Counted from the stretch's first letter, positions 1-9,927 are shown. The stretch is DNA of 64,000 bases from Prosthecobacter sp. (GCA_021733925.1 JAIPJY010000024.1:1-64000); one strand, 5' to 3'. Numbers and translations are program-made. Notes: generated by a model not told the origin, from the sequence alone.

Positions 1-1686
1 CTTGTATTCGTGCAGACGTTTGATCTGGACATCGAACAAGGCGTCAGGGCTGACACTGACCCCACAGGTGTCCTGAATGATCTTGGCGAGATGGACTTTG
101 TGCCCCCGTTTGATGGCCTGGAATTTTGCACGGAACGAGGCGTCATCAGCAAAGCGATCCAGCGCAATCAACTTGTTGGAGTCCTTCAACCAGCCCTCGC
201 CAATGGATTCGGTGATGAGGGCGGAGAGCTGCGGATTGCAGACATCCAGCCAGCGGCGGAAGGTGACGCCATTGGTCAGATTGAGGAAGCGGTCAGGATA
301 GAGTTCAAAGAATTCCGGGAAGAGGCGCTCGCAAAGCAGCCGCGTATGGAGCGCGGCCACGCCGTTGGTGGCATGGCTTCCAAGCACGGAAAGATGGGCC
401 ATGCGCACGTGTTTGCCGCCACGATCTTCGATGAGGGAGAGAATGCGCTTCTTCTCCCCATCGCCCGGCCAGCGGGCTTCGACATCGCCTTCGAGAAAGC
501 GCTTGTTGATTTCAAAGATGATCTGCAGGTGGCGCGGAAGCACACGCTCAAACAATGCCGCGCTCCAGGTTTCAAGCGCTTCGGGAAGGAGCGTATGATT
601 GGTGTAGGAGAAGGTCTTCTGGCAGATGTCCCAAGCCTGGCTCCATTCAAGCTTTTCATCATCCACGAGGATGCGCATGAGTTCAGGAATGGCGACCGCA
701 GGATGCGTGTCATTGAGCTGGACGGCGGCCTTGGCAGGAAACTCGCTCCATGGGAGATCATAACCACCTTTGAACCGCCGGACGATGTCTGCGAGGGAGC
801 AGGCGACAAAGAAGTACTGCTGCACCAAGCGCAGTTCCTTGCCGCTCTCGGTGGCGTCGTTAGGATAGAGAACCTTGGAGACTGTTTCGGCGATGGCTTT
901 TTCACGCAGGGCCTCGATGTAGCTGCCTTCGTTGAAGATCTTGAAGTTGAAGTCTTCATCCGCCTGAGCCTGCCAGAGACGCAGCACATTCACGGTGTTG
1001 CTGTCATAGCCGACGATAGGAATGTCCCATGGGAGACCGAGCAGGCATTTGGTGTCGATCCACTCGTGGTGCGGTCGGCCGAACTCGTCGAATTTCTGGA
1101 TGACCTGACCGTAGAGCTTGACTGTCTGGCGGTAGGAGGGACGTGCGATCTTCCACGGGCTGCCATCACGCATCCAGGCATCGGGATGCTCGACCTGCTT
1201 GCCGTTGACGAACTCCTGCCGGAACAATCCAAACTCGTAATGAATGCCATACCCGATGGCGGGCAGATCCATGGTGCTGAGTGAATCCATGAAACAGGCG
1301 GCGAGACGACCAAGGCCGCCGTTGCCGAGGCCCATGTCGGGCTCCTTTTGCACCAGGGCGTCGAGATCTTTGCCCATTTCAGCCAGCGCCTCCTTGGTGG
1401 CATCGTAGATGCCGGAATTCCGCAGATTGTTTTCAAGCAGGCGACCCATCAGGTATTCAAGCGAGAGGTAGTGCACGCGACGCACTCCCTGAGAACGATG
1501 CTGACGGCGCGACTGCGTGGCACGCTCCATGACGCGATCCCGTACGGCGAGCGAAGTGGCGACGAACCAGTCATTCTCACTGGCTGTTTCAATGTAGGCC
1601 CCCAGGGTGAAGCGCAGATGATTGGTGATCGAAAGTTTGAGGCTGTCGGTGGTGTTGAGGACGGCGCAGTTGGCGAGGGCTTCCAT
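1..1686 (-). CDS. glgP: Glycogen/starch phosphorylase, 3' part beyond the window
   Basis: The leftward frame from ATG 1686 runs off the left edge after 562 codons without a stop. It shows the glycogen phosphorylase signature pieces [42 protein letters not shown] and, at the very edge, KRLHEYK. In full-length family members (about 800-830 residues) the pyridoxal-phosphate lysine lies after this last motif, so the catalytic C-terminal half is off-window. The enzyme releases glucose-1-phosphate from alpha-1,4-glucans in the cytoplasm. The start lies 23 bp after the rsmI stop on the same strand, so the two may be cotranscribed. No obvious Shine-Dalgarno was seen, and an upstream in-frame GTG is possible. 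Confidence 0.93.
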   Translation of the reverse strand, partial: MEALANCAVLNTTDSLKLSITNHLRFTLGAYIETASENDWFVATSLAVRDRVMERATQSRRQHRSQGVRRVHYLSLEYLMGRLLENNLRNSGIYDATKEALAEMGKDLDALVQKEPDMGLGNGGLGRLAACFMDSLSTMDLPAIGYGIHYEFGLFRQEFVNGKQVEHPDAWMRDGSPWKIARPSYRQTVKLYGQVIQKFDEFGRPHHEWIDTKCLLGLPWDIPIVGYDSNTVNVLRLWQAQADEDFNFKIFNEGSYIEALREKAIAETVSKVLYPNDATESGKELRLVQQYFFVACSLADIVRRFKGGYDLPWSEFPAKAAVQLNDTHPAVAIPELMRILVDDEKLEWSQAWDICQKTFSYTNHTLLPEALETWSAALFERVLPRHLQIIFEINKRFLEGDVEARWPGDGEKKRILSLIEDRGGKHVRMAHLSVLGSHATNGVAALHTRLLCERLFPEFFELYPDRFLNLTNGVTFRRWLDVCNPQLSALITESIGEGWLKDSNKLIALDRFADDASFRAKFQAIKRGHKVHLAKIIQDTCGVSVSPDALFDVQIKRLHEYK

Positions 1687-1709
1687 GAGTGTGCTGGGTA
1701 GAGAATGAT

Positions 1710-2489
1710 TTACCAGGTCAACCACTTGGGAGGATCGACCGGCGCGATGAGGAGGGTGATTTCCCCTTTGGGCGTTTTGGTTTGGTAATGAGATAGCAGG
1801 ATGCTTGCCGGGCCACGTTTGAATTCCTCAAACTTTTTCGTCAGCTCCCTTGCCACGACCACCCGATGCTCCGGCGCAGCCTCCGCGAGGATGGCCAGCG
1901 TATCGACAAGGCGGTAGGGGCTTTCGAAGAAAATGCTGGTGCAGTCACGCTGCAAGGCGGCGGTCAGCACAGTCGTGCGCGCACCTTTTTTGTGGGGAAG
2001 AAAACCGCCAAAATAAAAGGGTGTCGTGGGCAGGCCCGAGGCTGCAAGAGCCGTGATGACGGCGCTGGGACCCGGGATGCCTTCCACATGCAAACCGGCC
2101 CCGACCATGGCTCCGACGAGCCGCTGTCCGGGATCAGACACCGTGGGCATGCCCGCATCTGAGATCAGCGCAACGCTGCCCCCCTGCCGCATGTGTTCCA
2201 GCAACTGGGGGATGCGATGCGCTTCATTGTGCTCATTGAGGCTGATGAGCCGCGCACGAATGTCATGATGCTTGAGCAGCATGCCGGAATGGCGCGTGTC
2301 CTCGCATGCCACCAAGTCGGCGATACGCAGGGTGTCGAGCGCACGCTGGGTGATGTCGCGCATGTTGCCGATGGGCGTGGCCACCAGGTGCAGGCCCGGA
2401 GTCAAACGACCCGTAGCCACCACCGGCTCAAGCAACTCATCCTCTGTACCGTCAATCTGTTCTGCGGCTGAATCCGGATCCGACGACAT
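1710..2489 (-). CDS. rsmI: 16S rRNA (cytidine-1402 2'-O)-methyltransferase
   Basis: 259 residues, matching the RsmI/YraL tetrapyrrole-methylase fold. Visible motifs are [15 protein letters not shown] near residue 33, the CEDTRHSG segment, [15 protein letters not shown], the EGIPGPSAV loop, the FGGFLPHK motif and the FFESPYRL block. The enzyme methylates the ribose of C1402 in the ribosomal P site using S-adenosylmethionine. It lies between an LptE-like gene (15 bp gap) and glgP (23 bp gap) on the same strand. The acidic N-terminal extension of about 30 residues is longer than in E. coli, but no better internal start was seen. Confidence 0.95.
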   Translation of the reverse strand: MSSDPDSAAEQIDGTEDELLEPVVATGRLTPGLHLVATPIGNMRDITQRALDTLRIADLVACEDTRHSGMLLKHHDIRARLISLNEHNEAHRIPQLLEHMRQGGSVALISDAGMPTVSDPGQRLVGAMVGAGLHVEGIPGPSAVITALAASGLPTTPFYFGGFLPHKKGARTTVLTAALQRDCTSIFFESPYRLVDTLAILAEAAPEHRVVVARELTKKFEEFKRGPASILLSHYQTKTPKGEITLLIAPVDPPKWLTW

Positions 2490-2504
2490 GGTGCGGACAG
2501 AGGG

Positions 2505-3014
2505 TTACCAGCCTTCGGAAATCTGATCCGCCAGATTGTTGGCCAGACGCTGGGCTGCGTCTTCGAAGAGCTGGGTTTCTGAAAGCTGCAGATTTGCCTC
2601 GAGAATAATGTAAGAATCAGCGTTGGCGAAGCCTGTATGAAGGACCTTTCCAGAGGAGACGTCAGTGATGGTAAAAAGACAGGTCAATGTCGCCATGATC
2701 TGCGAGCTGCGCAGGACGTTGTTCAGGTCGGAACGAAACTGGGTGCGGTTGATATTCGAAACTTTTCCCTGCAGCACCGCTTCAGCTTCGCTTTTGGCCA
2801 CAATCTGATACGAGCCGTGGTTTTGCAGCTGTTTGATGACGGCGTTCGTCACCAGCGAGGCAAGTCGGGGCTCCAGTGTGAGATTTTCAAAGGTGGGCAC
2901 CGCGATTTTGGTGATGTTACGAAGGTGGGCAGGCTTGTGAGCGCCCAAGGTGTAGCCCGCGCAACCGGGAAGCAGGAGGCAGCCAGCTGCCAGCAGAAGA
3001 AAAAGCGATTTCAT
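2505..3014 (-). CDS. lptE: LptE-like lipopolysaccharide-assembly lipoprotein
   Basis: The chosen ATG gives 169 residues starting MKSLFLLLAAGCLLLPGCAGY, a classical lipoprotein signal with lipobox LPGC; the frame is open 19 codons further upstream but those precede the signal peptide. The mature part (GYTLGAHKP, IAVPTFENLTLEPRL, then a SDLNNVLRSSQI segment) fits the LptE/RlpB family, which plugs the LptD barrel during LPS insertion. It lies 60 bp downstream of the BamD-like gene, so two outer-membrane assembly functions are adjacent. The family is divergent in sequence, so the role is inferred from signal type, length and motif pattern. Confidence 0.78.
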   Translation of the reverse strand: MKSLFLLLAAGCLLLPGCAGYTLGAHKPAHLRNITKIAVPTFENLTLEPRLASLVTNAVIKQLQNHGSYQIVAKSEAEAVLQGKVSNINRTQFRSDLNNVLRSSQIMATLTCLFTITDVSSGKVLHTGFANADSYIILEANLQLSETQLFEDAAQRLANNLADQISEGW

Positions 3015-3074
3015 CCAAATAGTTTGAGAAGTGACCCTGCTGAGTAATGGCGTGCTGCCATGCCCGCGCAAGAA

Positions 3075-4424
3075 TTATGACGCAGGCTTCGTCGTGGAAG
3101 GCACAGGAGGAACTGGCGGCACAGGCGCAGTTGAACCCGGCGACGGCTGCAGCATGGAGGGTACACTTGGGGAAGGAGGCACAGGCAGCAATGCGGGCTT
3201 TTCAGTTTCAGGCACGGGTGGCAGCAACGAACCTGCTCCAGGCGTGGCGGCCCCCGGACGAAGCGGCAGCGTCGGCTCCTGCAATGGAATTGGCACGAAA
3301 CCTTCGTCCCCCGTGCGCATTTTCGGTTTCTGGCTGAGGCGGGCCAGATCCGGGGCCAGCGGCCCGACATAATCATCACGCGTCTTCAAGTTCTCCGCGG
3401 TCAGTGCGGTGTAGTCCTGACCCGGTCCTTTCTTGGCATCTTCCACACCTTCAGGATCCGTGGAGGCGAGTTCAGCCAGCATCGTGCGTGCCTGTGCTGA
3501 AACCTCTGGCGAGCCAAACTTGAGCGCCTCATTGAGGTAGATGGCCGCCGCCTTGGTTTTTCCAACACGCTGGTAGAACTTGGCCACCGTGAGCGATTGA
3601 TTTGCCTCCGCAGTGTTGACCTGATGCAGGATCATCTCAGTCTCCTGTTTGCGCTCACCGGCAGGGTTGGTGGCGATGTAAGTGCGCAGGGCATCACGTG
3701 CGGCCAGCAGGTTGGAGGAGTCTTCGCTGCGCTGAGCGGCAATGTTGCTGATGGAGCCAATGCGAAACTGGGCTTCAGCCGCCTGCGAGGTGTGGGGGTA
3801 GTTTTCCACCACCTTGTTATAAGCAGCGACGGCCTTGTCCTTGTCCTTCAGATCCTGCTGGATTTCAGCGATGCTGAACTGGGCCAGCGGAGCATATTTG
3901 CCATAGGGTGCATTCTTGATGATCTTCTCGTAGAATTTGATCACATCAGAGGAGTTCATCTTCATGCTGAGCAGCAGCATCCCACGCTGTTTTTTGCCGC
4001 CTTTCGCCTCTTCGGCGATCTCATACTGCTTTTCAATGGCCTCACTGAAGTGCGGGCTGTCACGGTAGGACAAAATGAAGGTCTGCAACGCGTCAAATGC
4101 ATCATCCATCTTGCCATTGTGGCGGATGATGACGGCATTTTGGAAGGATGCCTCCGCCGCACTCGGGGTGAAAGCGTATCTCTTCACAATCTCCTGATAC
4201 AACCCCTGGGCTTTGCCGACTTTGCCAGCATTCTCTGCCTGCCGGGCTTGCGCCAGCATGGCGGCGGCGGCGAGTTCCTGCGACTCACGCTCGCTGTCCA
4301 CAGGGACCACTTTGTCCTTCTTGCCCGAAAACGGCCAGAGCGCGGAGGAGGTAGTCGTCAGTGTAAGGAATGAAACGGCACATGCCAGAAGTACTGACAG
4401 GCGGGCGTGGGGGGGGAATTTCAT
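3075..4424 (-). CDS. BamD-like outer-membrane assembly TPR protein
   Basis: 449 residues from the ATG that places a signal peptide at the N-terminus (MKFPPHARLSVLLACAVSFL); the longer upstream frame was rejected for that reason. There is no lipobox Cys, unlike typical BamD. The body is a series of TPR-like helical pairs (for example GKVGKAQGLYQEIVKRY, DKDKAVAAYNKVVENYPHTS), as in BamD/YbgF-type proteins. The last 80-90 residues are rich in Pro, Ser and Gly and likely disordered. It precedes lptE in the same direction, consistent with envelope biogenesis. It could also be a generic TPR scaffold rather than the true BamD. Confidence 0.7.
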   Translation of the reverse strand: MKFPPHARLSVLLACAVSFLTLTTTSSALWPFSGKKDKVVPVDSERESQELAAAAMLAQARQAENAGKVGKAQGLYQEIVKRYAFTPSAAEASFQNAVIIRHNGKMDDAFDALQTFILSYRDSPHFSEAIEKQYEIAEEAKGGKKQRGMLLLSMKMNSSDVIKFYEKIIKNAPYGKYAPLAQFSIAEIQQDLKDKDKAVAAYNKVVENYPHTSQAAEAQFRIGSISNIAAQRSEDSSNLLAARDALRTYIATNPAGERKQETEMILHQVNTAEANQSLTVAKFYQRVGKTKAAAIYLNEALKFGSPEVSAQARTMLAELASTDPEGVEDAKKGPGQDYTALTAENLKTRDDYVGPLAPDLARLSQKPKMRTGDEGFVPIPLQEPTLPLRPGAATPGAGSLLPPVPETEKPALLPVPPSPSVPSMLQPSPGSTAPVPPVPPVPSTTKPAS

Positions 4425-4525
4425 CGGAGGGATAGTATGTTCTGGATAGGCTTGCGTCAACTTGTCTTGCCCGTACTTCACGGCCCTTGTTTTGCCCGTT
4501 CCCCGGGTCTAAAGGACACCTCATC

Positions 4526-5449
4526 ATGCGCTATTTGGTTCTCCTAGCCCTCAGCTTCCCCATTCTGGCCCAATGTCAGAAAGCTTCGACACCCCCTGCC
4601 GGCTTTCGCGCCCTACGGAATCTCGACTACGTCGGCGCAGGCAACCAGCGCCAGATGCTCGACCTCTACCTGCCTGAGTCCAAGGCGGACAAGCCGCACC
4701 CGTTGGTCGTTTACATTCATGGTGGCGGCTGGGAAGCTGGCAGCAAGGATGAGGCGGATGTGCTCGTGGGACTCATCAAAGACGGTACGCCCTACGCCGG
4801 AGCCAGCATTAACTACCGCCTGACCGACCAGGCCCCATGGCCGGCTCAGATTTTTGACTGCAAAGCCGCCATCCGCTGGCTGCGCGCCCATGCGCAGGAA
4901 TACAACCTGGATCCGGAAAAGATCTCCGTTTTCGGCATCTCCGCCGGCGGACACCTCGTCAGCATGCTCGGCGTCACGGGCGGGGTGAAAGATCTCGAAG
5001 GAGAGCTGGGCAAACATTTGGACCAAAGCAGCCGCGTCTCCTGCGTGCTCGACTTCTGCGGCCCGTCCGATTTTCTCACTTTCGGCGGCAAGGGAAGCGT
5101 CATTGATCCTGATGATCCCAAAAGCGCTCTGGCCAGGCTTATTGGTGGGCCGCTGAAGGACCGCCAGGAGGAGGGGCGCAAGGCTTCGCCCGTGACCTAC
5201 ATCACCCCCGATGACGCGCCCTTTCTCATCATCCATGGGGACAAGGACACCCTCGTCCCCTACGCCCAGGCCACGGAATTTGATGCCGCCCTCAAAGCGG
5301 CGCACGTTCCCTCCATCCTGCTCACCGGCACCGATGGCGGCCACGTCTTCCTGAGCGGCCCGCTGGTCCAACGCATGCACGAGTTCAATGCCCGCCATCT
5401 GCAGGGCAAAGACGTCCAGATCCATGGTGGAGCCGTTCCTTCCAAGTAA
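4526..5449 (+). CDS. Secreted alpha/beta-hydrolase (BD-FAE / lipase-esterase type)
   Basis: 307 residues from ATG 4526, giving an N-terminal signal peptide (MRYLVLLALSFPILAQC). The residue before Cys17 is Gln, so a lipobox is unlikely. Hormone-sensitive-lipase-like features are the oxyanion motif HGGGW at residues 65-69, the nucleophile elbow GISAGG with Ser139, the acid in HGDKD (Asp241) and His273 in GGHVF. The family hydrolyses esters, often acetyl or feruloyl groups on plant polysaccharides. It is transcribed divergently from the BamD-like gene and followed by a hairpin and proA. The substrate cannot be read from sequence. Confidence 0.85.
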   Translation: MRYLVLLALSFPILAQCQKASTPPAGFRALRNLDYVGAGNQRQMLDLYLPESKADKPHPLVVYIHGGGWEAGSKDEADVLVGLIKDGTPYAGASINYRLTDQAPWPAQIFDCKAAIRWLRAHAQEYNLDPEKISVFGISAGGHLVSMLGVTGGVKDLEGELGKHLDQSSRVSCVLDFCGPSDFLTFGGKGSVIDPDDPKSALARLIGGPLKDRQEEGRKASPVTYITPDDAPFLIIHGDKDTLVPYAQATEFDAALKAAHVPSILLTGTDGGHVFLSGPLVQRMHEFNARHLQGKDVQIHGGAVPSK

Positions 5450-5457
5450 GCCCGTAG

Positions 5458-5507
5458 GCAACCGTCCCGGTTGCTGATTCGATCCAGCCGTGCCACCGTC
5501 CCGGCTG
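5458..5507. repeat. Two tandem hairpins between esterase and proA
   Basis: GCAACCG-TCC-CGGTTGC (5458-5474) is a perfect 7-bp stem with a 3-nt loop. A second, weaker stem follows with CAGCCG at 5485-5490 and CGGCTG at 5502-5507. Both contain the string CCGTCCCGG, so the pair is also an imperfect direct repeat. It may end transcription of the upstream esterase gene, though no U-tract follows, or be a small intergenic repeat. Confidence 0.5.
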
Positions 5508-5522
5508 CCCAATCTATTTGAA

Positions 5523-6791
5523 ATGACCGATTCCGAAATCAAGTCCGCCATCCTCGACATGGGCCGCCGTGCCCGTGCCGCCTCGTATGCCCTGGTCAAA
5601 CTGACCACCGAGCAGAAGAACACCATTCTCATAGCGATGGCAGATGAGATCATGGCCCGGCAGGACGCCATCCTCGCCGCCAATGCCCTCGATCTCGCCC
5701 GGGCGGAGCAGAACGGACTGAGCAAGGCCATGATCGACCGCCTCACGCTCGATCCGAAGCGCTTGAAAGCCGTGGCCGATGCCGTGCGCGAAGTCGCCCT
5801 GCTCCCCGATCCTGTGGGCGAAAAGCTCACCGACTGGACCCGCCCCAACGGCCTGCATATTCGCAAGGTCCGCGTGCCCATCGGCGTCATCGGCATCATC
5901 TTCGAGTCACGCCCGAACGTCACCACCGACGCCGCCTCCCTTTGCTTCAAGACCGGCAACGCCACCATCCTGCGCGGTGGCAGCGAAGCCATCGACAGCA
6001 ACCGTGCTCTGGCCGCCGCCTTGCAGGCCGGGGGTGAACGCGCCGGACTGCCGCCCGACAGCGTTCAGCTCATCCCCTTCACCGACCGCGCCAGCGTCGA
6101 GCACATGGCGCAGATGGACCAGTACCTCGACCTCATCATCCCACGCGGGGGCAAAGGCTTGATCGAAAAAGTCGTGGCCACCGCCCGCATGCCCGTCATC
6201 AAGCACTACGACGGCGTCTGCCACGTCTATGTCCATGTCGATGCCGATCTCGACATGGCCGCAAACATCATCGTGAACAGCAAGTGCCAGAAGCCCGGCG
6301 TCTGCAACGCGCTCGAAACCATCCTCGTGCATCAGGATCTCGCCGCCACCTTCTACCCGCTTGTCGGTCAGCGCCTGCTGGAGGCAGGTGTTGAAATTCA
6401 TGCAGACGCCACCGCGCTGCAGCACCTCGGCGTGCCCGCCCGGCCGGCCACCGAAGAGGACTGGAGTACGGAGTACCTCGACCTCATCCTCGCCGCCAAA
6501 ACAGTCAGCGGTTTGGACGAAGCCATCGCGCACATCAACCGCCACGGCTCGCACCACACGGACAGCATCATCACCAAAGACCGCGCCGCTGCTGAACGCT
6601 TCCAGCATGAAATCGACAGCGCGGTGGTCATGCATAATGCCAGCACAAGATTCAACGACGGCGGCGAATTTGGCTTTGGCGCCGAGATCGGGATCTCGAC
6701 CGACAAACTGCATGCAAGAGGGCCGATGGGTCTGGCGGAGCTGTGCAGCTACAAGTACCTCGTGGATGGCAGCGGGCAGGTGCGGGGGTGA
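5523..6791 (+). CDS. proA: Gamma-glutamyl phosphate reductase
   Basis: 422 residues; the internal ATG at 5523 was chosen because the extra 11 upstream codons fall in the intergenic hairpin region and resemble no ProA. Motifs of the family are the NADPH-site block GVIGIIFESRPNVT, the LRGGSEA loop and the catalytic-Cys segment KPGVCNALET. The enzyme reduces L-glutamyl-5-phosphate to glutamate semialdehyde, the second step of proline synthesis. Length is normal (E. coli 417). proB is not adjacent in this window. Confidence 0.96.
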   Translation: MTDSEIKSAILDMGRRARAASYALVKLTTEQKNTILIAMADEIMARQDAILAANALDLARAEQNGLSKAMIDRLTLDPKRLKAVADAVREVALLPDPVGEKLTDWTRPNGLHIRKVRVPIGVIGIIFESRPNVTTDAASLCFKTGNATILRGGSEAIDSNRALAAALQAGGERAGLPPDSVQLIPFTDRASVEHMAQMDQYLDLIIPRGGKGLIEKVVATARMPVIKHYDGVCHVYVHVDADLDMAANIIVNSKCQKPGVCNALETILVHQDLAATFYPLVGQRLLEAGVEIHADATALQHLGVPARPATEEDWSTEYLDLILAAKTVSGLDEAIAHINRHGSHHTDSIITKDRAAAERFQHEIDSAVVMHNASTRFNDGGEFGFGAEIGISTDKLHARGPMGLAELCSYKYLVDGSGQVRG

Positions 6792-6966
6792 ATCCTGACA
6801 CCACCGTTCTCGATAGTCACTACCCACTGCCCGGCATGGCATCTTTCTTGCGCGTGCCTGCCATGAGAAACGTATCTTCACTTGCGAGACCATGTGTACG
6901 CATTCTCTTTGTGGCGTTCTCATCCACAACGGACCGTCGCAGTTCCGCATGGCTTTTTAAGATCCG

Positions 6967-8043
6967 ATGACGCCTCCCCTATCCCGTATTCTTCCCCTGT
7001 TCTTCCTCGCCTGCGTCTCCGCATCAGCGGTGATTCCTGATCCGCTGCCGAAAGCGCCGGAGCCTATCGAGGACATCCTGCGGCTGCAGATCTTTCTGGA
7101 CACGCAGCTCTTTGGTCCCGGAAAGCTGGATGGTCGTCCCGGTGAATTCACAACGAAGGCGCTGAAGCGCTACCAGCACTCCCACGGGCTGCCGGAGACA
7201 GAGGTCGAAACCAACACGCTTGACCTGTCCAGCGTGCCGGAGAACTACACGACCTACACCATTCGTGAGGAAGACCTCAAGTTTGTGGGCGATCTGCCCA
7301 GCCAGCCGTCCGCGCAGAGCAAGAAGAAGTACCTGCCCTATGACTCGCTGCTGGAGTTCCTGACCGAGCGCTTCCACAGCGCGCCGGATCTGCTGGAGTT
7401 CATCAACCGTCCCATGAAGATGGGTGCTCTCAAGCCTGGCGATGTGGTGAAGGTTCCCGCCGTGCAGCCTTTCCTCGTCGAGGAACTCATAGAAGTGCCC
7501 AAGCTGCCGGAGGTGCCGGAATTTCTCACCCGTGTGATCAAGATCGACACCAAGGAAAGGGTGCTCGATGTGTGGGATGGAGAAAAGCTGCTGGCCAGCC
7601 TGCCAATCACACCCGGCAGCGGCTATCTGGCCACGCCGCCTGGCACCTGGCGCATTCTTGGCATCACCCAGATGCCGACCTTCCGCTGGGATAAAAGCGT
7701 GCTGGAGTACGGCGTGCGCAGCGGCAACTTTTACGAACTGCCCATCGGCCCGAACAATCCTGTCGGCGTCATGTGGATCGGCCTGAACCGTCCCGGTATC
7801 GGCATCCACGGCACGAACTCGCCGCAGAGCATTGGCCGCAGTTCCAGTCATGGCTGCATGCGCACGGCCAACTGGGACGTGGTGAGGCTGGTGAAGCTGA
7901 TCACGCAGGGCATGACGGTGATCATTGAAGGGCCGGCCCCTGAACCGCGTCCGGTCGTGATCGCCAAGGCACAGCCTGTGGCCCCCGAACCGCCGCCCGA
8001 GCCCAAGCGCGGCTTTTTCTCCAGGCTGTTCGGCAGAAAATAG
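6967..8043 (+). CDS. L,D-transpeptidase (YkuD domain) with signal peptide
   Basis: 358 residues. A signal peptide (residues 1-21) is followed by a peptidoglycan-binding-like segment (about 35-80), a LysM-like stretch (about 122-165) and a YkuD domain. The catalytic signature starts at HGT (281-283) and ends in SHGCMR with Cys297 as nucleophile and His295. Such enzymes make 3-3 peptidoglycan crosslinks or attach lipoproteins in the periplasm. The C-terminus ends in a Pro-rich then basic tail. A related protein at 10011-11543 lacks these catalytic residues. Confidence 0.92.
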   Translation: MTPPLSRILPLFFLACVSASAVIPDPLPKAPEPIEDILRLQIFLDTQLFGPGKLDGRPGEFTTKALKRYQHSHGLPETEVETNTLDLSSVPENYTTYTIREEDLKFVGDLPSQPSAQSKKKYLPYDSLLEFLTERFHSAPDLLEFINRPMKMGALKPGDVVKVPAVQPFLVEELIEVPKLPEVPEFLTRVIKIDTKERVLDVWDGEKLLASLPITPGSGYLATPPGTWRILGITQMPTFRWDKSVLEYGVRSGNFYELPIGPNNPVGVMWIGLNRPGIGIHGTNSPQSIGRSSSHGCMRTANWDVVRLVKLITQGMTVIIEGPAPEPRPVVIAKAQPVAPEPPPEPKRGFFSRLFGRK

Positions 8044-8052
8044 AGGTGACTT

Positions 8053-8811
8053 TCAATTAGGCCGCAGTGTGATGGAGCCCGAGTCCCTCACCTTCCAGCC
8101 ACGCGGAGAACGCGTCATCTGCTCAAACTGCATGGCCCAGTGGCGCATGGTGTTCATGGCGTGGCCGTAGGGCTGATAATCCCGCAGGTTGATGAAAGTC
8201 AGCTTGTCGGCCTCGTTGTCAGCGAACTGGAAGAAGACGCGGCCTGACGTGGAGTCCACCACCCTGCCCTCGATGGCCATGTTGCCTTTGGTGAAATAGG
8301 CCGCCAGTCCGATCACCGGTGTGACCACAAACTTCAGCACAGTCACCACCATGTTGCCCTTCGGACTGGTGGGATTGAGTTCGATGATCGCCAGTTGCAG
8401 TGTCAGCGTATCCTTGCCGGGCTGGTTCACGAGGTGGTAAAGCGGCGCCGGCGATCGGCGAAAGGCCTCCACAAAATCCTCCCGCAAGCGCATGGCGACA
8501 TCGGCCTCCCGGCGCTGCACCCCGCCCCACGCGACCTCCCCGGAAGAGAAAGTCCGGTTCAGCGGGCGCAGATAATTCAGCGTCACCGGAGCGATGTAGA
8601 GCTTTCGTTTTGCCTTTCCTTCCGCCAGCAGCTTGGGATCAGGTGTGGTCCAGATTTTTTGAAACCCCAGCTGGGCGCTCGCATCCTGAGCCAGCCACGG
8701 CTGCTGAAAAAAAGGCGACAGCGCAACCGGCTTCGCTTTGAGCATGCGATTCGTTGAACTGCAGGCAGGCAGCACCAGCAGCAGCGCGAAAATGGAGTGC
8801 GGAAAACGCAT
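8053..8811 (-). CDS. DUF3313-like lipoprotein
   Basis: 252 residues from the ATG that gives MRFPHSIFALLLVLPACSS, a lipoprotein signal with lipobox LPAC; the upstream 19 codons were dropped. The mature protein contains blocks typical of DUF3313 (YIAPVTLNYLRP, a following EADVAMRLREDFVEAF, and GNMAIEGRVVDSTSGRVFF). Function is unknown; it is probably anchored to the inner or outer membrane and faces the periplasm. The gene converges on the L,D-transpeptidase with a 9-bp gap and is divergent from the glycosyltransferase at 8955. Confidence 0.72.
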   Translation of the reverse strand: MRFPHSIFALLLVLPACSSTNRMLKAKPVALSPFFQQPWLAQDASAQLGFQKIWTTPDPKLLAEGKAKRKLYIAPVTLNYLRPLNRTFSSGEVAWGGVQRREADVAMRLREDFVEAFRRSPAPLYHLVNQPGKDTLTLQLAIIELNPTSPKGNMVVTVLKFVVTPVIGLAAYFTKGNMAIEGRVVDSTSGRVFFQFADNEADKLTFINLRDYQPYGHAMNTMRHWAMQFEQMTRSPRGWKVRDSGSITLRPN

Positions 8812-8954
8812 CGAGGGTGAGGCCACGATAAAGACACACAACCCGCCTGCTCCGCAATACCAGACCACCGCTACAGTACAAAAGATACCCCGCTGCCATG
8901 GATTTAGCTTTTACCGCCCCTGGTTTCCGCTGAACATCAGACATCAGTCTTATC

Positions 8955-9707
8955 ATGCCACCAGCCACCGTTCATCTCGTGATTCCCTGCTTCCAAGAAA
9001 GCGGGCGCATCGGGCCGTTCCTCACGGAACTGTGCGCGGTGATGCATGAACTCGGCGGCGTGACCATCCAGGTGGTGGAGGACGGCTCAGACTCGGCGGA
9101 GGCTGCACGCATGCGCGAGATCATCACCCCGCTCTGCCTTCAAAATAAGCATCTCCTCCCCCCGATGTTTCTGCCGCAGAATCTGGGCAAAGGCGGGGCT
9201 GTGTATGCCGGTTGGGATCAGGCCCCTCCGGTGGACTGGCTCGCCTTTGTGGATGCAGACGGCTCCTGCTCCGCCACGGAAGTCGCCAATCTCATCCGAC
9301 GAGTACGTCAGCAGCCCGCACCGATGACTGCGGTGTTTGCCTCACGCTGGGATCAGACCAGTTCCAAGGTGCAGCGGCAATGGAAGCGCCGGCTCATGGG
9401 CCGCATCTTTGGCACGCTGGTCTCCACCCTGCTTCACATCCCCATCCACGACAGCCAGTGCGGGCTCAAATTCGTTCCGCGCTCAGCCTATCTGCGCATC
9501 GCCCCGACGCTGCGCATCCATGGTTTTGCCTTTGATGTCGAACTGCTCGCCGCCTTGCATGACAGTGGGTGCGAATTTGAGGAGGCGTCCATCGCCTGGC
9601 ATGAAACCCCTGGCGGCCATGTACATTTGATCCGTGATTCGATCCGCATGGCGCGGGACGTTCTCGCCATCCGCACACACCGCGTGCACAAAAAAGGGAG
9701 CCTATAG
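8955..9707 (+). CDS. Family 2 glycosyltransferase, dolichyl-phosphate-glucose synthase type
   Basis: 250 residues with a GT-A fold. The N-terminus VHLVIPCFQESGRI, the nucleotide-sugar DxD motif in AFVDADGS and the HDSQCGLKF block are the pattern of polyprenyl-phosphate glycosyltransferases of the DPG-synthase group. There is no C-terminal membrane anchor. These enzymes load a sugar on a lipid carrier at the cytoplasmic face. It stands alone, divergent from a DUF3313-like lipoprotein gene, and is far from the polysaccharide island. Confidence 0.85.
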   Translation: MPPATVHLVIPCFQESGRIGPFLTELCAVMHELGGVTIQVVEDGSDSAEAARMREIITPLCLQNKHLLPPMFLPQNLGKGGAVYAGWDQAPPVDWLAFVDADGSCSATEVANLIRRVRQQPAPMTAVFASRWDQTSSKVQRQWKRRLMGRIFGTLVSTLLHIPIHDSQCGLKFVPRSAYLRIAPTLRIHGFAFDVELLAALHDSGCEFEEASIAWHETPGGHVHLIRDSIRMARDVLAIRTHRVHKKGSL

Positions 9708-9754
9708 CGCTTCCTAAAACTTATTTCCAGATCGAGCCGAAACAGCCCCCATAT

Positions 9755-9927
9755 GGACTGCGGTCGCGAAGTGAGGAATGAACGCAGCTACCGCTTTCGA
9801 CGGGCCAGACAGTCCACGAACACCAGAGAATATCCGAATGCGGGAGCCGATGATTCTCTGCAGGCTTGCCACCTCACGCGTACGACGAGACACTCGAAAG
9901 CGGCAGCTCATCGCAGCCGCACTCCAA
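9755..9927. repeat. Pair of inverted REP-like palindromes (BIME-like)
   Basis: The gene-free stretch 9708-10010 holds two GC-rich palindromic units in opposite orientation. The first (9755-9800) has stem GCGGT/ACCGC and ends CCGCTTTCGA; the second (9894-9927) starts TCGAAAGCGG with stem GCGGC/GCCGC. AGCTACCGCTTTCGA (9786-9800) pairs with 9894-9908 with one mismatch. An inner AGAGAAT/ATTCTCT pair lies between them. Open reading frames across the region have no recognisable product. Confidence 0.6.

Noticed and set aside
10..1284. Long rightward open frame of 424 codons
   Set aside because: It is antisense to glycogen phosphorylase, whose leftward frame contains clear family motifs; the rightward product has no recognisable domain.
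4613..6001. Leftward 462-codon frame
   Set aside because: Crosses two rightward genes with clear catalytic motifs (esterase and proA).
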